Notes under the pieces: model-generated | What the model was told of the DNA's origin: nothing | The model's input: only the letters and a program-made list of their open reading frames with translations | Databases searched by the model: none | Position numbers and translations under genes: made by a program | Shown: positions 1 through 5,261 of the stretch, piece by piece | Layout of the letters: each line of letters begins with the position of its first letter | How positions within the stretch are numbered: the first letter of the stretch is position 1 | Origin: Gallionella sp. | GTDB taxonomy: Bacteria; Pseudomonadota; Gammaproteobacteria; Burkholderiales; Gallionellaceae | Assembly (NCBI GenBank): GCA_024654105.1 | Contig: JANLID010000247.1 | Coordinates: 1-6,912, forward strand | DNA: 6,912 bases | Reading direction: 5' to 3'

Positions 1-111
1 CAATATTAATCTCGGTCTGCGTCAGCGCATAGTTCGCTATCTGGTTGTAGCGCCCACGATTCAACCCTTGGCCCTTCAAATGATTACGAGGATACGGGCG
101 GTGTACGTCAG
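1..111 (-). pseudogene. C-terminal fragment of a DUF262/HNH-type protein, cut by the window edge
   Basis: Reading leftwards on the minus strand from about 111, one frame gives residues SDVHRPYPRNHLK followed by NRGRYNQIANYALTQTEINI, then leaves the window at position 1. From memory of the family, this resembles the C-terminal part of DUF262 (GmrSD-like) proteins, where an HHxFPR..L motif is followed by a (Y)NxIAN....T..N.KIG segment. Those proteins are nuclease-like factors often found in defence islands. The frame is open only back to a TGA at 152-154. It has no ATG there, and the nucleotidyltransferase gene ends at 179, so the large N-terminal domain is missing. The usual second His of HH is Arg here (codon 98-100). 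I read it as a decayed 5'-truncated remnant. The match rests on about 35 residues and could be another HNH family; the downstream end is unseen. Confidence 0.5.
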
Positions 112-178
112 ACGGCGCGCTCAAAACAAAAATGGACAGATATACCCACGGTCAGGTGTAGCGCGGCGTTATCAGTTT

Positions 179-658
179 TCATTTTGCTGCGTCTATCGCC
201 TTCTGCAACACCATTCTGTCCGTTACATCTTTATCCCGCACGGTTTGCTTTGTAAGCAGCAATCCTTCGAGAGATAGGGTGCGCACCGGGATGCCGTCAA
301 GATCAACAATTTCTGCGTAGCGTGAAAGTGTCTGGTTGGTTTCGCCGCAAGCATTGAACAACAAATCCACAATAAATTCGTCCGCCACGCGGATAGTTTC
401 GCCTTCGTCAAACCATGCGGGATCGATTTGCTCGCTCGCTCTCTCAGGCAATACCAGCAATGCCTTGATTACGCGCTTTCCCTGCGCGCTGGTTGGTGGC
501 ACGAGAATATCAATGTCGGTCGTGGCGCGATAGTAGCCGTGCGCAAACAAGGCATATCCACCAATCAGGAAATAATCGACCTTATTTTCGTTGAGTGATT
601 GTATGACCGCTTTTAGGTCATCAATCGTTGCAGGACGGGCATATTCCTCTTCAGCCAT
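179..658 (-). CDS. Nucleotidyltransferase-fold protein (AbiEii/MNT-like), putative toxin-type component
   Basis: A 159-aa protein. Residues 32-53 carry the Pol-beta-type nucleotidyltransferase signature: GG at 33-34, then R44, T47 and the metal-binding pair D48-I-D50. A third acidic residue is likely D98 in FIVDLL. Near the C-terminus K137 and the R141-D-K-D144 cluster resemble the conserved basic/acidic tail of AbiEii-like and DUF6036-like proteins. Such proteins transfer nucleotides to tRNA or protein targets and are often toxins or resistance factors; which applies here cannot be told. I chose the ATG at 658 because it overlaps the stop of the preceding small gene by 8 bases, which suits translational coupling. 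A TTG at 679 would add seven residues but has no clear ribosome binding site. It is the second gene of a two-gene unit with the 74-aa protein. The fold call is firm; toxin activity is inference. Confidence 0.8.
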   Translation of the reverse strand: MAEEEYARPATIDDLKAVIQSLNENKVDYFLIGGYALFAHGYYRATTDIDILVPPTSAQGKRVIKALLVLPERASEQIDPAWFDEGETIRVADEFIVDLLFNACGETNQTLSRYAEIVDLDGIPVRTLSLEGLLLTKQTVRDKDVTDRMVLQKAIDAAK

Positions 659-875
659 GTCTGATTTTCTGAACAGCAACCATCGAGTTGATCACGCATT
701 CCATCATGTGCCGATCAGCTTCTTCATGGGATTTGTAGCGAAACACGCCGCGCGGAAAGCGGAAAGTGGACTGCATTTTCTGAATTTCCGTATTGAACAA
801 CGCGCCCTCTTTCAACAAAGCGCCATCAGCGTGGAATGTGATGTCACGTTCCTTGCGATTACCGGCGATTTTCAT
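651..875 (-). CDS. Small conserved-looking protein of unknown function, partner of the nucleotidyltransferase
   Basis: A 74-aa soluble protein starting MKIAGNRKERDITFH and ending QKIRHG. The start is fixed by a perfect GGAGG at 881-885, five bases before the ATG; a longer reading from TTG at 896 would bypass it. The protein is basic at the N-terminus and has a central aromatic/basic motif, TFRFPRGVFRYKSHEEAD, in its second half. There is no membrane segment, no signal peptide and no obvious helix-turn-helix. I know no function for it, though I recall similar FP(R/K)GV(F/Y)R(F/Y)K..EEA proteins in front of nucleotidyltransferase genes. The 8-base overlap (ATGGCTGA) with the next gene implies the two are made together. 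By position and size it could be the antitoxin or activity partner of a toxin-antitoxin-like pair. It lacks a convincing HEPN Rx4-6H motif, so it does not fit classic MNT-HEPN. Existence as a gene is well supported; role is inference. Confidence 0.72.
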   Translation of the reverse strand: MKIAGNRKERDITFHADGALLKEGALFNTEIQKMQSTFRFPRGVFRYKSHEEADRHMMECVINSMVAVQKIRHG

Positions 876-880
876 TGCAT

Positions 881-885
881 CCTCC
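881..885 (-). promoter_or_regulatory. Ribosome binding site of the 74-aa gene
   Basis: The minus strand reads GGAGG followed by ATGCA and then the ATG at 875, a perfect Shine-Dalgarno core at five-base spacing. It decides the start of the small gene. A shadow ATG at 880 is in another frame. Confidence 0.75.
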
Positions 886-900
886 GTTACGTTCAATTTG

Positions 901-920
901 TGCTGGCAGGTTACCCAGCA
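901..920. repeat. 6-8-6 inverted repeat over the candidate -10 box
   Basis: TGCTGG at 901-906 and CCAGCA at 915-920 are perfect inverted copies separated by eight bases. The interval contains the candidate -10 box at 908-913. A binding site at this place would block the promoter, as in autoregulated toxin-antitoxin operons. That operator role is inference. Confidence 0.45.
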
Positions 921-936
921 GGCAGTTAAAGGTCAA
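908..936 (-). promoter_or_regulatory. Candidate sigma70 promoter for the small gene/nucleotidyltransferase pair
   Basis: On the minus strand, TTGACC (931-936; five of six matches to TTGACA) is followed by a 17-base spacer and TAACCT (908-913; three of six to TATAAT). A start site near 901 would give a leader of about 25 bases before the ATG at 875. It lies in the 99-bp gap after the permease stop, so the pair may be transcribed independently of the exporter operon. The -10 match is weak. Confidence 0.42.
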
Positions 937-974
937 ATGCTGCTCTTTACCCATTCCACGCAAAACCGGCAGGT

Positions 975-2183
975 TCACGCCCGCGCCAACGCAGTCACCG
1001 GATCGAGCCGTGCCGCGCGGCGCGCCGGCCACACGCTGAACAGAATGCCGGTGCCGAGTGCTGTGCCAAACGCAGCCAGCACCGCCCACCATGGTGCGGC
1101 TACCGGCAATGCGGGATAGATCTGACCAATTATTACTGTTCCGATTTCACCGAGTATCAGTCCCACCGTGCTGCCGACGCCGGACAGGAGCGCGGCTTCG
1201 GCAAAAAACAGTTTGCGTATTTGTGCCGCCGGTGCGCCCAGTGCCTTGAGCAGGCCGATTTCCCTGACGCGCTGGGCGACGGCGATGAGCATTACGTTCA
1301 TGATCAGGATGCCGGCCACGGCGAGACTGATTGCGGCGATGCCGCCAACCGCCAGCGTCAGTGCGCGCAGGATGCGGTCGAAGGTGGCCAGTACGGCATC
1401 CTGCGTGATGACTGTCACATCGCGTTCGCCGTTGTGCCGCTGGAAAAGTATCTGTTCGGCATCGCGTGTGGCCGGTCCGATGGCGTCGCGGCTATTGGCT
1501 TCGATCAGTATGCGGAACAGGCCGGAGGTATTGAACAGCATGTGCGCCGAGGCGACGGGAATGATGACCAGTTCGTCGGTGTTGAACCCCATCGATTCGC
1601 CCTGCGTCGCCAGCACGCCGACCACGCGGAAACGCCGGTCGCCCAGCCGCACCCATCCGCCGACGGCCGGTTGCTGCCCGAACAGTTCGCGCTTGATCTT
1701 GGCGCCCAGCACGCATACCGAGGCGCTGTCATGGATATCGATGGATGGCAGGAATTGTCCTTGCGCCAGATCCATGTGGCGCACTTTTAGCAGTTCGGAA
1801 GTTGAACCCAGCACCGCAACCTCACGATTGCGCGCGTCGAGCGAGATATTGGTCGTGCCAATGGTCAGCGGCGCAATACGTTTGATGGCGCGGCTGCGCA
1901 ACAATGCCTGCGCGTCGTCCAGCGAAATCTCGCGCGGAACCTGCCCGAGCAGCATACCCGGTGTGAGTCCTGCCGTTTCGGTGCGTCCAGGCAACATGAT
2001 AATCAGGTTGGTGCCCAGCGAGGAAAACTGGTCGATCACATAGCGCCGCGCACCTTCACCCAAGGCAGTGAGAATGACCACTGCCGCCACGCCGATGGAC
2101 ATGGCCAGAATCATCAGCAGGGTGCGGGAGCGGCTGCCGCGCAGGCTGGCGGAGGCGAATTGCAGCGTGTCGGCAAACCTCAT
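975..2183 (-). CDS. MacB/FtsX-family ABC transporter permease
   Basis: A 402-aa inner-membrane permease with the MacB topology: one membrane helix near the N-terminus (about residues 21-41), a large periplasmic domain (about 45-270), then three helices (about 275-300, 330-352 and 363-384). After the second helix the sequence REIGLLKALGA matches the conserved FtsX/MacB coupling motif, and the C-terminus has the usual PARRAARLDPVTALA. The family does not pass substrate through the membrane itself. It uses ATP-driven conformational change to move substrates from the periplasm through an adaptor, or to extract lipoproteins. The ATG at 2183 overlaps the TGA of the ATPase gene as ATGA, so translation is coupled. 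It is the third gene of the adaptor-ATPase-permease operon. Substrate is unknown; macrolides, peptides, lipids or siderophores are all possible in this family. Length is normal and the frame is intact. Confidence 0.92.
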   Translation of the reverse strand: MRFADTLQFASASLRGSRSRTLLMILAMSIGVAAVVILTALGEGARRYVIDQFSSLGTNLIIMLPGRTETAGLTPGMLLGQVPREISLDDAQALLRSRAIKRIAPLTIGTTNISLDARNREVAVLGSTSELLKVRHMDLAQGQFLPSIDIHDSASVCVLGAKIKRELFGQQPAVGGWVRLGDRRFRVVGVLATQGESMGFNTDELVIIPVASAHMLFNTSGLFRILIEANSRDAIGPATRDAEQILFQRHNGERDVTVITQDAVLATFDRILRALTLAVGGIAAISLAVAGILIMNVMLIAVAQRVREIGLLKALGAPAAQIRKLFFAEAALLSGVGSTVGLILGEIGTVIIGQIYPALPVAAPWWAVLAAFGTALGTGILFSVWPARRAARLDPVTALARA

Positions 2184-2860
2184 GTTTGGCGCGCGTCGTC
2201 CGACACGATGCGCCCGTCCAGCATGTGCAATTGGCGTGCCGCGCGCCCGCCGATCTCCGCGTCATGGGTGACGATAACCAGCGCGATGTTCTCCTTGACC
2301 AGCTGTTCCAGCAGTTTCAACACTTCCCCGCCGGTGGTGCGATCCAGATTGCCGGTCGGTTCGTCTGCAAGCAGCACGCTGGGGCGCATGACGGTGGCGC
2401 GCGCAATTGCCACCCGCTGGCGCTGTCCGCCGGAAAGCTGGTCGGGACGGTGGCCGGCGCGATCCGCCAAGCCATAATTCTGCAACAGTTCCGCAACTCG
2501 CAACTTGCGCTCCTCGACGGCGATGCCCGCCAGCACCAGCGGTAGTTCGATGTTCATCGCCGCCGTCAAGCGTGGCACCAGATGGAAGGACTGGAACACG
2601 AAGCCGATTTTCTCGCGCCGTACCTGTGCCTGCTGTTCGTCATTCAGGTCGGTGACGTTGCCGCCATCCAACCGGTAGACGCCGCCAGTCGGTCTGTCCA
2701 GCAGCCCGATCAGATTAAGGAGGGTAGATTTTCCGGAACCGGATGGCCCCATGATGGACAGATACTCGCCTGCGCCGAGGCTCAAGTCGATATCGCGCAA
2801 CGCGGCAACTTGCTGATCGCCGACGGTGAAGATGCGGCTGATATTCTCCAGTTGGATCAT
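2180..2860 (-). CDS. ABC transporter ATP-binding protein, MacB/LolD type
   Basis: A 226-aa cytoplasmic ATPase with every motif in place: Walker A GPSGSGKST (38-46), Q-loop Gln90 in FVFQSFHL, signature LSGGQ (142-146), Walker B VLLADE with catalytic Glu167, D-loop NLD (171-173) and switch His199. The FQSFHLVPRLTAAMNIELPL-type region is characteristic of the LolD/MacB/FtsE group. It powers the FtsX-type permease encoded next, whose ATG overlaps this stop by four bases. I chose ATG 2860, 28 bases after the adaptor stop, because the protein then starts MIQLENISRIF as family members do. No clear ribosome binding site precedes it. In-frame GTG codons at 2875 and 2926 are alternatives, and the latter would overlap the adaptor gene by 38 bases. 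Unlike E. coli MacB, ATPase and permease are separate genes. Confidence 0.93.
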   Translation of the reverse strand: MIQLENISRIFTVGDQQVAALRDIDLSLGAGEYLSIMGPSGSGKSTLLNLIGLLDRPTGGVYRLDGGNVTDLNDEQQAQVRREKIGFVFQSFHLVPRLTAAMNIELPLVLAGIAVEERKLRVAELLQNYGLADRAGHRPDQLSGGQRQRVAIARATVMRPSVLLADEPTGNLDRTTGGEVLKLLEQLVKENIALVIVTHDAEIGGRAARQLHMLDGRIVSDDARQT

Positions 2861-2888
2861 TTTGCGCAGGGGCACGGTGCGCCGCGCC

Positions 2889-4058
2889 CTACTTTCCGTT
2901 TTCCGGCTGCACGTGTGCGCCGGCACTCACGCCGGCTTGATCGAGCGTTACCACGATGCGGTCGCCCTCGTTCAATCCGGAAATGACCTCGGTGTAATCC
3001 CAGTTGGCCAATCCTGTTTTTACCGTGCGCTCCTCGAGGATGCCATCTGCCCGGTAAAGAAGCACATGCATTTCTTCCAGTAAGGTTTGCGTGGGGATGC
3101 GCAGCACTTTTTCACGTGTGGTATGCACGATTTCGACATCCGCGCTATAGCCGACCAGCAGATTTTCCGCCGTGGGCGGCTCAATGAATTCCACTTCCAC
3201 TTCCACGGTGCGCGCCTGCTTCTCCAGCTCCAGCACATACGGCGCGATGCGCTTGACCTTGCCCGCGAATGACTTGCCCTTGATTGCATCCAGCACGATG
3301 CGGCCTGCTTGTCCCACCCTGATGTTGGCTGCATCCGTCTCGTCGATCGGCGCGCTGACGAACAGGCAGCGGTCATCAATAAGATCGATGGCCGGCGGCG
3401 TCGGAATGCCGGGTGGTGAAGGCGTGGCATATTCGCCCAGCTCGCCGCTGATGTCGGCCACGATGCCGTCGAATGGCGCGCGCAATACCATACGCCGCAA
3501 ACCGGCCTGTGCCACGGCAATGCGTGAACGCGCCTGATCGGTTTCACTGCGCGCTGCTGCACAGGAAGCCTGTTTGGCTTTCGCGTCTGCCTCGGCGCGT
3601 TCCAACCCTTCCGTCGAAATGAAGCCGCGCTCGCGCAACTGCCGCGCCCGCGCCGCTTCCTTGCCGCTCAATGTGGCAATCGTGCACACTTCCTCGACGC
3701 GCGTGGCAACGGTGTTGAGCTGCTGCTCTGCGAGCCGCGCCTGCGCCTGCAAATCATCGTTCCACAATTCCAGCAATACTTGACCTGCCTTGACCCGCTC
3801 ACCTTTTTTCACCAGCAAATGGGCGATCTGTCCGCCCACCGTTGGCGCCAGCTTGGCGCGGCGGCAGGCTTTGACCGTTCCCGCGCGGGTATTGCTCACT
3901 GTCGCTTCCACCGTCCCGCGCTCGACCCTGGCCAACTTCACGCGGACCGGTTCGGGACGGGTGAGATGCCAGATTGCAGTCGCCAGCAGTAACAATACAA
4001 CGAAATAGGGAGCGTATTTCAGAAGGGGGTTTTGCTTGCGGTTCCCGGATAAAGTCAT
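2889..4058 (-). CDS. Periplasmic adaptor (HlyD/MacA-type membrane fusion protein) of an ABC efflux system
   Basis: A 389-aa adaptor. A short basic N-terminus is followed by one membrane helix (about 15-33) without a lipobox, so it is an anchored inner-membrane protein facing the periplasm. Residues 60-100 form the first lipoyl half, with PTVGGQI and the KKGERVKAGQVLLEL turn. Residues 101-188 are an Ala/Arg/Glu/Gln-rich coiled-coil hairpin. RAPFDGIV (193-200) opens the second lipoyl half, and beta-barrel and membrane-proximal domains follow. Such proteins bridge a MacB-type permease to an outer-membrane channel; no TolC homologue is in the window. Start ATG 4058 is supported by GAGG at 4066-4069 with seven-base spacing. 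It is the first gene of the operon, followed after 28 bases by the ATPase. Cys125 and Cys166 in the hairpin are uncommon, but I attach no function to them. Confidence 0.9.
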   Translation of the reverse strand: MTLSGNRKQNPLLKYAPYFVVLLLLATAIWHLTRPEPVRVKLARVERGTVEATVSNTRAGTVKACRRAKLAPTVGGQIAHLLVKKGERVKAGQVLLELWNDDLQAQARLAEQQLNTVATRVEEVCTIATLSGKEAARARQLRERGFISTEGLERAEADAKAKQASCAAARSETDQARSRIAVAQAGLRRMVLRAPFDGIVADISGELGEYATPSPPGIPTPPAIDLIDDRCLFVSAPIDETDAANIRVGQAGRIVLDAIKGKSFAGKVKRIAPYVLELEKQARTVEVEVEFIEPPTAENLLVGYSADVEIVHTTREKVLRIPTQTLLEEMHVLLYRADGILEERTVKTGLANWDYTEVISGLNEGDRIVVTLDQAGVSAGAHVQPENGK

Positions 4059-4145
4059 ACGAATTCCTCAAAAACTTGTAGCAGAATGAATCGCGTCCCG
4101 CATACCAAAACTCATACACGACCCAAAATGGATGCGCCGGATGAG

Positions 4146-4174
4146 TATATACGAGACACCTGCAAAATACGCAA
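4146..4174 (-). promoter_or_regulatory. Candidate promoter of the exporter operon
   Basis: On the minus strand TTGCGT (4169-4174) is followed by exactly 17 bases and TATATA (4146-4151). Matches to consensus are moderate (three and four of six). It would leave a leader of about 80 bases before the adaptor start at 4058. Confidence 0.3.
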
Positions 4175-4225
4175 ACAGAATGGCGGCGATCAGGGGATAG
4201 CTTATCGTTTTCCTGCCATTGCAGA

Positions 4226-4263
4226 AAAACAACACGTACAGTAAGCAGAAAATGTGTTGTTTT
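4226..4263. repeat. Perfect 10-bp inverted repeat (hairpin or operator)
   Basis: AAAACAACAC at 4226-4235 and GTGTTGTTTT at 4254-4263 are exact inverted copies. The stem extends inward by a G-T and a T-A pair, leaving a loop of 14 bases. On the minus strand it ends in a T run, so it could act as a weak terminator of leftward transcripts. Its place about 50 bases upstream of the candidate exporter -35 also suits a regulator site. Confidence 0.5.
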
Positions 4264-4277
4264 CGCAACGATTCCCA

Positions 4278-4290
4278 TGTGCTAAGCACA
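4278..4290. repeat. 13-bp dyad TGTGCTAAGCACA
   Basis: TGTGCT and AGCACA are perfect inverted arms around one central A. It lies 15 bases from the larger inverted repeat in the same divergent intergenic region. Short dyads of this form are often dimeric regulator sites; no regulator gene is nearby to assign. Confidence 0.4.
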
Positions 4291-4452
4291 CCCTTGTTGG
4301 TAGAATGGCGCACGGTGGGATGTTGATGCGAGTTAGTGCAACATTGTTTCTGTAAATTCCGATCCAGCCGTATTGGCGCTTGTGCAGATTGGTCGCCAAA
4401 GTCAGCGAGGATCGCAAGCGGGTTCTTCGGAGTTATATTACCAACAACTTCG

Positions 4453-4458
4453 AAGGAG
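4453..4458 (+). promoter_or_regulatory. Strong ribosome binding site serving the original start of the OmpA-like gene
   Basis: AAGGAG lies nine bases before ATG 4468. It is the only good ribosome binding site in front of the OmpA-like reading frame, yet the frame it feeds closes at TAA 4609-4611 after 47 codons. The surviving OmpA frame (ATG 4535) has none. This mismatch is the main evidence that the gene is broken near its 5' end. Confidence 0.6.
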
Positions 4459-4467
4459 TAAAAAAGA

Positions 4468-4564
4468 ATGGCAATACGTGTAGAAAACAACCCACTGGAG
4501 GCGGCCTGTACGGCTTTGCTTTTCCACGGGCTCGATGGTGCCGGCGAGGCCGCTGCGCATTCCG
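4468..4564 (+). pseudogene. Fossil 5' end of the OmpA-like gene (scrambled signal peptide)
   Basis: ATG 4468 opens a frame that reads into TAA 4609 and gives no recognisable protein. Pieces of a plausible signal peptide appear when frames are alternated: KTT (frame of the OmpA ORF), then LEAACTALL (frame of ATG 4468), then STGSM (OmpA frame), then AGEAAA (frame of ATG 4468). Removing one T from the TTTT run in the CTTTTCC stretch at about 4519-4525 joins CTALL to STGSM. I infer an original Lys-led, Ala/Leu-rich signal sequence with several small indels. The downstream barrel coding sequence is absent. This is a by-eye reconstruction; the order and number of indels is uncertain. Confidence 0.4.
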
Positions 4565-5134
4565 GTCAACGAGGCCGGCAAGAGCGGAGCTACCAAGCTG
4601 GACAACGATAATTTTACCCTTGGCGTAAATTACTATTTCGATACGCCTGCAGCGGCACCCGCGGCTGTTGCACCAGTTGTGGTGAAAGAGGAGCCAAAGT
4701 CTGTACCGGAACCAGCACTAGCACCGGAATCTGTGCCAGAGACTTGGAAGACCCTGCTGGAAAACAAGCCGGTGTGTATCGAAGGAGCCAACTTCGAGTT
4801 TGATTCGGCCAGGCTACGCAGTAAGGAGATCAATAAGCTGGATGAGGTGGTCAGCTTCGCCGAAAAATACAAGGATGCGGAACTGGAATCCAGCGGTCAT
4901 ACTTGCAGCATCGGCACCGAGGCCTACAACCAGAAACTGTCCGGGCGTCGCGCCGAGTCGGTCAAGGCTTATCTGGTCAAGAAGGGCGTTGCCGCGGATC
5001 GTATCACCACCGTCGGTTACGGTGAATCCAAACCGATGGCAGACAACAAGACTCGCGCGTGCCGCGAACTGAACCGCCGTGTTGAGGTTTGCACCATACT
5101 CAAGGTTGAAAAAAGAGTACGCGTAACCGAGTGA
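4535..5134 (+). CDS. OmpA-family peptidoglycan-binding domain protein lacking its beta-barrel (probable remnant)
   Basis: A 199-aa frame. Residues 12-35, ending NFTLGVNYYF, look like the last strand of an outer-membrane beta-barrel. Residues 36-70 are a Pro/Ala/Val/Glu linker. Residues 79-190 are a full OmpA C-terminal domain: FEFDSARL, then GHT(C)SIG at 121-127, LSxRRAxxVxxYL at 135-147, GYGES (161-165) and NRRVEV (180-185). In the family this domain binds diaminopimelate in peptidoglycan and ties the outer membrane to the wall. Arg139 of the ligand pair is present, but the usual Asp (GHTD) is Cys124. Three more cysteines sit at 81, 176 and 186. Full-length relatives are usually above 300 residues. 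ATG 4535 has no ribosome binding site and the product no signal peptide, so export is doubtful. Either a recent pseudogene with a well-kept 3' half, or a gene disturbed by assembly errors. Domain call firm, expression doubtful. Confidence 0.75.
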   Translation: MVPARPLRIPVNEAGKSGATKLDNDNFTLGVNYYFDTPAAAPAAVAPVVVKEEPKSVPEPALAPESVPETWKTLLENKPVCIEGANFEFDSARLRSKEINKLDEVVSFAEKYKDAELESSGHTCSIGTEAYNQKLSGRRAESVKAYLVKKGVAADRITTVGYGESKPMADNKTRACRELNRRVEVCTILKVEKRVRVTE

Positions 5135-5151
5135 ACGACTGCAAAAATGGC

Positions 5152-5181
5152 AAAAGCGGGTTGGCAACAGCCCGCTTTTTT
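5152..5181 (+). terminator. Rho-independent terminator after the OmpA-like gene
   Basis: A stem of 12 pairs (5152-5163 with 5168-5179, one G-T wobble) encloses a GCAA tetraloop and ends in six Ts (5176-5181). The GC-rich core GCGGGTTG/CAGCCCGC and GNRA loop make it very stable. It starts 17 bases after the OmpA stop and insulates nadE. The A-run on the left arm makes it usable from the other strand too. Confidence 0.88.
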
Positions 5182-5261
5182 CGCATCTGTTTTTTGTCAT
5201 GCGCAATGGGTGTGCGTTACGGTGATAAGATGATAACTCTCAATATTCTTCAGGCACGCTA

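Larger units (their letters stand above)
4059..4467. other. Regulatory region between divergent genes, no convincing coding sequence
   Basis: This stretch of about 400 bases separates the minus-strand exporter operon from the plus-strand OmpA-like remnant. It holds a candidate exporter promoter (4146-4174), a long-armed inverted repeat (4226-4263), a 13-bp dyad (4278-4290) and, at its right end, the ribosome binding site at 4453-4458. A minus-strand frame ending at 4068 contains one hydrophobic stretch (YPLIAAILFAYFAGV). It has no supported start near it and a low-complexity, unfamily-like upstream part, so I do not call it a gene. Confidence 0.55.

Noticed and set aside
1168..2043. Long plus-strand open frame opposite the permease
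   Set aside because: It is the antisense shadow of the permease gene, Ser/Arg/Ala-rich with no family features, while the minus-strand frame has clear MacB/FtsX motifs.
3799..4278. Minus-strand 159-codon frame overlapping the adaptor gene
   Set aside because: Out of frame with the adaptor over most of its length and without domain features. The adaptor has a good start and ribosome binding site.
4068..4490. Minus-strand 140-codon open frame with a hydrophobic segment upstream of the exporter operon
   Set aside because: Only one stretch (YPLIAAILFAYFAGV) looks protein-like. The N-terminal part is compositionally odd, its start at 4490 has no supporting ribosome binding site seen, and it covers the palindromes and the start of the OmpA-like gene.
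5194..5249. Possible nadE promoter (TTGTCA at 5194-5199; TATTCT at 5244-5249)
   Set aside because: The two hexamers are far too widely spaced to work together, and no good -10 lies 16-18 bases after TTGTCA.
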